Shown here one piece after another: positions 60,720-64,000 of a stretch of 64,000 nt of DNA (its first letter is position 1; the number at the start of each line of letters is the position of its first letter). Below the pieces are notes generated by a model. That model worked only from the letters and a program-made list of their open reading frames with translations. It was not told where the DNA came from and did not search any database. The DNA is from SAR324 cluster bacterium. Lineage in GTDB: Bacteria > SAR324 > NAC60-12. A program made the position numbers and the translations under genes. Location: contig JANQJU010000010.1 of assembly GCA_028281495.1 (NCBI GenBank), positions 62,001 through 126,000 on the forward strand, in the 5' to 3' direction.

Positions 60720-62039
60720 ATGAAATTTGCCGTATTGGGGTGGAATTACCGTACAACTCCCGTAGAACTACGCGAACAACTGACAGCCTCCGAACTTCAC
60801 GTTCCTGAGTTCGCTCAGGCACTTCGACGTCAAGCCAATCTCCAAGAGTTGTTAGTGCTTTCCACTTGCAACCGTGTTGAATTTTACTTTGTGTCACCAC
60901 ATCCTGAGGAAGCGGGACAATGTATCAGCCGAATGATTCAAGACCAATTGCAGTCTGCTCAATTGGAGGGACTCTCTTATGCCTCTTATGATTTGGCGGC
61001 GGTCCAACACCTGTTCCGTGTCACCTCCAGTTTAGATTCGATGGTTTTGGGGGAGCCACAAATTCAAGGACAAGTGAAAGATGCCTATCAACAGTTTGTG
61101 AGCTTGGACCATGTGGGGCCTCTGCTTAAAGGTTTATTTCCTCGTGCGTTTTCAACGGCTAAACGGGTGCGTACTGAAACGCAGATTGCACATTTTGCTG
61201 TTTCCATCAGCTTTGCTGCGGTCGAACTAGCCAAACGGATTTTCAGCGACCTTTCTGAGCAAACGGTCATGATTGTCGGAGCGGGGGAGATGGCAGAATT
61301 GGCTGCGAAACATTTTCTAAAAAGTGGAGTTTCCAAGCTACTCGTTTGTAATCGTACGTTTGCCAACGCAGCGAAGTTGGCGGAAGAGCATCAAGGAGCG
61401 GCGATTCGTTTTGAACAACTGCCTGCGTACCTCGGCAGTGCAGACATCATCATTGGTTCTACAGGTGCCCATAAATATATTGTGACTCAAGATATGGTAA
61501 AACAGACTCTCCGGAAACGAAAAGGCAATCCATTGTTTTTTATCGATATTGCAGTACCCCGCGATATCGATCCACAACTCAATGACCTACCTAATGTTTA
61601 TTGTTACGACATTGATGATTTGCAAAACGTAGTCGATAACAACCGCCGCGAACGAGAACTCCAAGCTGAATTGGCAGCCGATATCATTCAAGAAGAGGTC
61701 AAAAATGTAGACAGTTGGTTCAAAACTTTATCTGCTGTCCCATCGATTCGCTCACTGAGAGAAACGTTTCATGGTGTAGGGTCCATCGAACTGGAAAAAA
61801 CACTTCGCAAATTAGAAGAACTCTCACCGGATCAAAAAGATCACATCAAACGAATGGTCCATTCCATCATCAACAAACTGCTTCACACTCCCACCAGCAA
61901 TCTTCGTAAAGTCAGCAGTCGAGATGATGCTCATTTGTATTTGGAAACATTGACCCAACTGTTTGAACTGTCTCCGTTGGAAGTGTCTGTCGAGGAAAAC
62001 CAGAAACCTACGTTAACCTTGGTTCGCAAGTCATCGTGA
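60720..62039 (+). CDS. hemA: Glutamyl-tRNA reductase
   Basis: First committed enzyme of the C5 tetrapyrrole pathway, making glutamate-1-semialdehyde. The 439-residue protein has catalytic Cys50 in LSTCNRVEF, the SSLDSMVLGEPQI stretch, the NADPH-binding VMIVGAGEMAELA near residue 185, and the C-terminal helical dimerisation arm. Length is typical. The start at 60720 has no strong ribosome site, which may keep expression low. The hemC gene follows after 25 bases; together they show tetrapyrrole synthesis from glutamyl-tRNA. Confidence 0.97.
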   Translation: MKFAVLGWNYRTTPVELREQLTASELHVPEFAQALRRQANLQELLVLSTCNRVEFYFVSPHPEEAGQCISRMIQDQLQSAQLEGLSYASYDLAAVQHLFRVTSSLDSMVLGEPQIQGQVKDAYQQFVSLDHVGPLLKGLFPRAFSTAKRVRTETQIAHFAVSISFAAVELAKRIFSDLSEQTVMIVGAGEMAELAAKHFLKSGVSKLLVCNRTFANAAKLAEEHQGAAIRFEQLPAYLGSADIIIGSTGAHKYIVTQDMVKQTLRKRKGNPLFFIDIAVPRDIDPQLNDLPNVYCYDIDDLQNVVDNNRRERELQAELAADIIQEEVKNVDSWFKTLSAVPSIRSLRETFHGVGSIELEKTLRKLEELSPDQKDHIKRMVHSIINKLLHTPTSNLRKVSSRDDAHLYLETLTQLFELSPLEVSVEENQKPTLTLVRKSS

Positions 62040-62064
62040 ACGTCCCTGTCATAAGAAATGCTAT

Positions 62065-62988
62065 ATGTCCACATTACGTATCGGAACGCGCGGTAGTCGA
62101 TTAGCCCTTTGGCAAGCCAATTGGGTCCGAGACCAAATTTTAGCTCGATATCCTGACCTGAAGGTCGAACTAATCCCGATCAAGACCCAAGGTGACATCA
62201 TTTTAGATCGTCCGCTTGCGGAAATTGGAGGCAAAGGGTTGTTCGTGAAAGAACTAGAAGTTGCCATGTTAGAAAATCGGACGGACATGGCGGTGCATAG
62301 TATGAAAGATGTGCCAGCGATCCTCCCGGAAGGGTTGGAAATATCGGTGATCACCCAACGAGAATCTCCGAGGGACGCCCTGATTAGCCCTGGATCAGCG
62401 AATCTGGAAACACTTCCCAAAGGTGCTGTGATTGGCACGAGTTCGTTGCGACGCGGTGCTCAACTCAAAGCTTACCGCCCTGATTTGGAGATCCGTACGT
62501 TGCGGGGCAATGTGGATACTCGTTTGAAAAAGGTGACGAATGGTGAGTACGATGGAGCAATCATGGCAGTGGCCGGATTGAAACGCCTCCAATTAGAAGC
62601 TCATATTGCTCAAGAATTGCCTTTCTCTGTAATGCTTCCCGCCATCGCACAAGGGGCTATTGGGATTGAAACGCGTATGGGAGACGAAGCAACAGTTGCT
62701 TATTTAAGTCATCTGCAACACGATGAGACATACGATTGTCTCATCGCAGAACGCGAGGTTTTGCACAAACTGGAAGGGAATTGTCAGATCCCGGTCGCGG
62801 GATACTGTACCGTTGATCAAAACCAACTGCATTTAGAAGCCTTGGTTGCTCAACCGGAGGGATTACAGGTGATTCGTCGTGAAGCCTCCGCTCCACGCCA
62901 CAATGCACGAGAATTGGGAGAAGGGGTTGCTCAGCAAATTCTCGAAGAGGGGGGATCGAAGATTCTGCAAACACTGTCTACATTTTAA
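62065..62988 (+). CDS. hemC: Porphobilinogen deaminase (hydroxymethylbilane synthase)
   Basis: Polymerises four porphobilinogens into hydroxymethylbilane. The 307 residues include RIGTRGSRLALWQA, HSMKDVPA, GTSSLRRGAQL and the dipyrromethane-cofactor Cys240 in LEGNCQIPVAGY. Length matches the family. The gene lies in an operon with hemA, 25 bases apart. The following STAS gene starts 25 bases after the stop and may be co-transcribed. Confidence 0.97.
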   Translation: MSTLRIGTRGSRLALWQANWVRDQILARYPDLKVELIPIKTQGDIILDRPLAEIGGKGLFVKELEVAMLENRTDMAVHSMKDVPAILPEGLEISVITQRESPRDALISPGSANLETLPKGAVIGTSSLRRGAQLKAYRPDLEIRTLRGNVDTRLKKVTNGEYDGAIMAVAGLKRLQLEAHIAQELPFSVMLPAIAQGAIGIETRMGDEATVAYLSHLQHDETYDCLIAEREVLHKLEGNCQIPVAGYCTVDQNQLHLEALVAQPEGLQVIRREASAPRHNARELGEGVAQQILEEGGSKILQTLSTF

Positions 62989-63013
62989 TTATTCAGATTT
63001 TCAGGGAGGTATT

Positions 63014-63355
63014 ATGAAATTTGCCCATCGTATTGAGAGAGATGTATGTATCATTACTATCGACGGTAATTTCATTTTAGGCGATTTTTCCGACGGTGAA
63101 GTTTCTTTGGACGATTTGTTGAGCGATCCAGCGATTCGGCATGTACTGATCAATTTCGAACATGTGGACTATATGGATTCCACTGCATTAGGCGCAATGG
63201 TTTCCATGCTATTGACCATGCAGGAACGTCGGGGAAAGTTTGCTCTCTGCAATCTCAATGATCGGCATGTGAAGACATTTGAAAGTAGCCACTTGGGGGC
63301 GATGATGTCCATCTATCCGAACGAAGAAGTGGCGTTGGCTAAGTTGGACGAATGA
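63014..63355 (+). CDS. STAS-domain anti-anti-sigma-like protein
   Basis: A 113-residue single STAS domain, the fold of SpoIIAA and RsbV. The conserved loop reads YMDSTALGAMVSML around residue 56-69, with the Ser that serine kinases of the RsbW type phosphorylate. Ribosome site GGGAGGT fixes the ATG at 63014. It could be the partner of the RsbW-type domains at 14189-15154 and possibly of the GHKL-like outputs at 15213 and 40881, but no sigma factor or kinase is adjacent here. Confidence 0.85.
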   Translation: MKFAHRIERDVCIITIDGNFILGDFSDGEVSLDDLLSDPAIRHVLINFEHVDYMDSTALGAMVSMLLTMQERRGKFALCNLNDRHVKTFESSHLGAMMSIYPNEEVALAKLDE

Positions 63356-63368
63356 CCCCATAACTGTG

Positions 63369-63659
63369 TCACTTAGGAAGACGGGGTTTGATGAGTTTGC
63401 TCCAGTCCTCGTCAAAAGGATGAATATTGTCCATTGGCCCTTGGTCATCGTAAACAGTGAGACCTTCGTTGTACCATCGAAAAATCCCACCTCCCAAATT
63501 GGCTAAAGATCGTGCGCCTTTGGCCAAGGCGGCTGCTTCCACTCGTTCCAAAAATTCAGGACTGCGATATCCCACGGAACAGTAGAAAACCACCTGTTTC
63601 CCTTGAATTTGTTTTCCATGACGTTTCAAAAATTCGGTTAGGCTCATATCAGGGTCCAC
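63369..63659 (-). CDS. Short rhodanese-like domain protein
   Basis: A 96-residue protein with the C-terminal half of a rhodanese fold. The active-site loop reads VVFYCSVGYRS with the catalytic Cys, followed by NLGGGIFRWYNEG. The N-terminal half, which normally carries the DxR and GHI motifs, is missing, so this is a shortened or secondarily reduced form. Start may be the GTG at 63659 or the ATG at 63647. A 10-codon open frame upstream overlaps the ATG (see next entry). It converges on the STAS gene with 13 bases between stops. Confidence 0.68.
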   Translation of the reverse strand: MDPDMSLTEFLKRHGKQIQGKQVVFYCSVGYRSPEFLERVEAAALAKGARSLANLGGGIFRWYNEGLTVYDDQGPMDNIHPFDEDWSKLIKPRLPK

Positions 63660-63676
63660 TTGAATTTTCCTTTCAT
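63644..63676 (-). CDS. Possible 10-codon leader peptide overlapping the rhodanese start
   Basis: On the minus strand an ATG (63674-63676) three bases after AAGGAG starts MKGKFKWTLI, and its TGA overlaps the in-frame ATG of the rhodanese gene (ATGA). This geometry is typical of translational coupling. It could also mark the damaged start of a once longer rhodanese. Spacing to the ribosome site is short, so the call is tentative. Confidence 0.3.
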   Translation of the reverse strand: MKGKFKWTLI

Positions 63677-63887
63677 TAGCTCCTTTTCAATCGATTTATT
63701 TTTGGCCCGCAGCCTTGATGCAAAACGGTATATTCTTTGAGTCTTAAATCGGGCCCAACGCTTTCATTCCCTGACTGCTTAGTCAGACTGGAGCTTTGAT
63801 TCAGAGTTTGAAAAACCCTGATAAACCATGTATTTTTGTTTTTTTAGGTGTTGCTTTATTATCATTTAGTTTTACTGGTTAAATTTT

Positions 63888-64000
63888 ATGTTTGCTCAAT
63901 TAGTTACTTACAAAGTTTCACGAAAATCTCTCAATAAATTCAAAAAAGAAGGGCTTAACGAGAAATGCCTAGAGGCGCTTGCAAAATTGGAAGAGCAACT
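63888..64000 (+). CDS. Open reading frame running off the right edge, unknown function
   Basis: From the ATG at 63888 the frame stays open for 37 codons to the end of the window, reading MFAQLVTYKVSRKSLNKF, then KKEGLNEKCLEALAKLEE. It is basic and probably helical, with no recognisable motif. The ribosome site is poor. The 228 bases before it (63660-63887) are AT-rich and hold a small hairpin at 63771-63786 (CTGACT/AGTCAG). The gene identity needs the next part of the chromosome. Confidence 0.5.
   Translation, partial: MFAQLVTYKVSRKSLNKFKKEGLNEKCLEALAKLEEQ

Overview
The window reads as a chromosomal segment of a free-living, Gram-negative, flagellated heterotroph of moderate GC. The Gram-negative envelope is shown by lpxK, a secretin, a beta-barrel-like protein and an efflux adaptor. 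Motility and chemotaxis are shown by fliJ, a motE-like gene, fliK, flgD, flgE and a methyl-accepting chemotaxis protein. Tetrapyrroles come from glutamyl-tRNA (hemA, hemC) and isoprenoids from the MEP route (ispH). Gene content resembles deep-branching proteobacteria of the delta or SAR324 kind, but that placement is an inference from style, not a proof. I see no phage, insertion sequence, CRISPR array or rRNA.

Layout. 1-3.6 kb: riboflavin synthase (cut by the left edge), fxsA, an HTH regulator, a strongly structured intergenic RNA candidate, rdgB and ispH. 3.9-14.2 kb: a stand-alone secretin, a STAS-like zinc-ribbon protein overlapping a metallo-beta-lactamase-fold enzyme, a two-part oxidoreductase ending in an acyl-ACP-reductase-like domain, then lpxK, def, a DUF192 protein and an efflux adaptor. 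14.2-19.6 kb (minus strand): a response regulator with an RsbW-type ATPase domain, a large membrane sensor, a LytTR regulator with conspicuous DNA repeats upstream, and an internally duplicated periplasmic protein. 19.8-29.5 kb: AlaX-type editing protein, a phosphotransferase, and a LysR gene divergent from a sugar ABC importer operon with a glycogen-debranching-type enzyme but no ATPase gene.

29.6-42.5 kb: tRNA-Gly(CCC), secreted LamG-type proteins, a radical SAM enzyme, a class V aminotransferase, a putative outer-membrane barrel, hydrolases, an ABC exporter pair, and a second sensor sharing its whole C-terminal half with the one at 15.2-17.8 kb. 43-47 kb: rpiA, rpe, gap and pfk, a carbon-metabolism cluster. 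47-56.6 kb: chemoreceptor, a secreted repeat protein, an acyltransferase and the flagellar rod/hook-building operon preceded by a sigma-54-like promoter and closed by a clear terminator. 56.6-64 kb: SAM hydrolase, yceI, plsC, a YheT-type hydrolase, pgsA, hemA, hemC, a STAS protein, a short rhodanese, and an open frame running off the right edge.

The most interesting thread is signalling. Two large proteins (15213-17753 and 40881-42542) have different input modules (membrane/HAMP/GAF versus a cyclic-nucleotide-type domain) on a nearly identical output half made of a degenerate receiver and a GHKL-like ATPase. A conventional receiver-RsbW protein, a STAS protein and a STAS-like zinc-ribbon protein also lie in the window. 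Together they look like parts of a partner-switching network whose output half I do not recognise as a named family.
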